Assembly (NCBI RefSeq): GCF_012489685.1
Contig: NC_080043.1
Location: 2,978,501 to 3,042,500, forward strand
Reading direction: 5' to 3'
DNA from: Lotus japonicus
Taxonomy: Eukaryota; Streptophyta; Magnoliopsida; Fabales; Fabaceae
DNA length: 64,000 nt
Made by a program: the position numbers and the translations under genes. A model generated the notes under the pieces. The model saw only the letters and a program-made list of their open reading frames with translations. It made no database searches and had not been told where the DNA came from. This document shows positions 63,736 through 64,000 of the stretch, piece after piece; positions within the stretch are counted from its first letter, which is position 1; every line of letters begins with the position of its first letter.

Positions 63736-63748
63736 AATTACTCCACTA

Positions 63749-64000
63749 ACCTTCTTTTGCAACTATAGCGTCTAAAGTTCTTGATATATTCTTACCTGAG
63801 CATGGAAAACAAAAGGAAGCTTAATATCTGAAGTGAATTCAGATTAATCTTTCGTAATAAAGGAAGGTACATTTCCACTTGAATGAATCAACAACGATCC
63901 CACACCTGAAATTGTATGTCTCCTTTTATATGCTTAACTACACTTGCTATTGCATATGTCTCCCCTTACTCATGCCCTCTTTAGTATCACCTGTAAATTT
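63749..64000. other. Right edge, no gene seen
   Basis: AT-rich sequence with no recognisable exon or repeat. Confidence 0.5.

Overview
The window looks like a nuclear genomic segment of a eudicot plant. The coding exons are broken by short AT-rich introns, the intergenic DNA is very AT-rich and packed with transposon relics, and the four intact genes all match plant families. The style of the repeats would fit a legume, but I cannot prove the species from sequence alone.

Layout. 0-5 kb: AT-rich repeats, a MITE, a LINE relic and a tRNA-derived SINE. 5.4-7.0 kb: an R2R3-MYB factor of the MYB26 type on the + strand, with three exons and a GC-AG first intron. 7-14 kb: intergenic DNA with a second MITE copy, an (AT)n tract and a hAT-type element with an 8-bp target duplication. 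14.2-16.8 kb: a ten-exon SurE-type phosphatase on the - strand. 18.2-20.8 kb: a short non-autonomous LTR retrotransposon lodged in the end of a tiny CACTA-like MITE. 23.2-27.8 kb: a PP7-type phosphatase homologue on the - strand with substituted metal ligands. 27.9-30.1 kb: two abutting Mutator-type elements, each with its own 9-bp duplication. 30-37.5 kb: LINE relics, a hAT element nested in another TIR element and a hAT MITE. 38.3-44.5 kb: a ten-exon P4-ATPase (lipid flippase, ALA4/5-like) on the + strand. 45.4-62.8 kb: a cluster of Helitron termini containing two decayed genes for RPA1-like single-strand DNA-binding proteins. 62.8-63.75 kb: a 5'-truncated L1-type LINE with poly-A and a 13-bp target duplication.

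The four host genes show no sign of acting in one pathway; they are ordinary neighbours separated by transposon-filled DNA. The most notable region is the Helitron cluster. One element (50987-57405) has a complete set of canonical features: A before a 5' TC, a 3' hairpin, CTAG, then T. It carries an RPA1-like gene broken by frameshifts. A second RPA1-like pseudogene sits just upstream of another Helitron 3' end. No Rep/helicase gene is visible, so the elements here would depend on enzymes supplied from elsewhere. I found no clearly new biological system. The strongest leads are the nested Helitrons with RPA cargo, the predicted inactive phosphatase with a possible alternative 3' end, and the unusual GC splice donor in the MYB gene.
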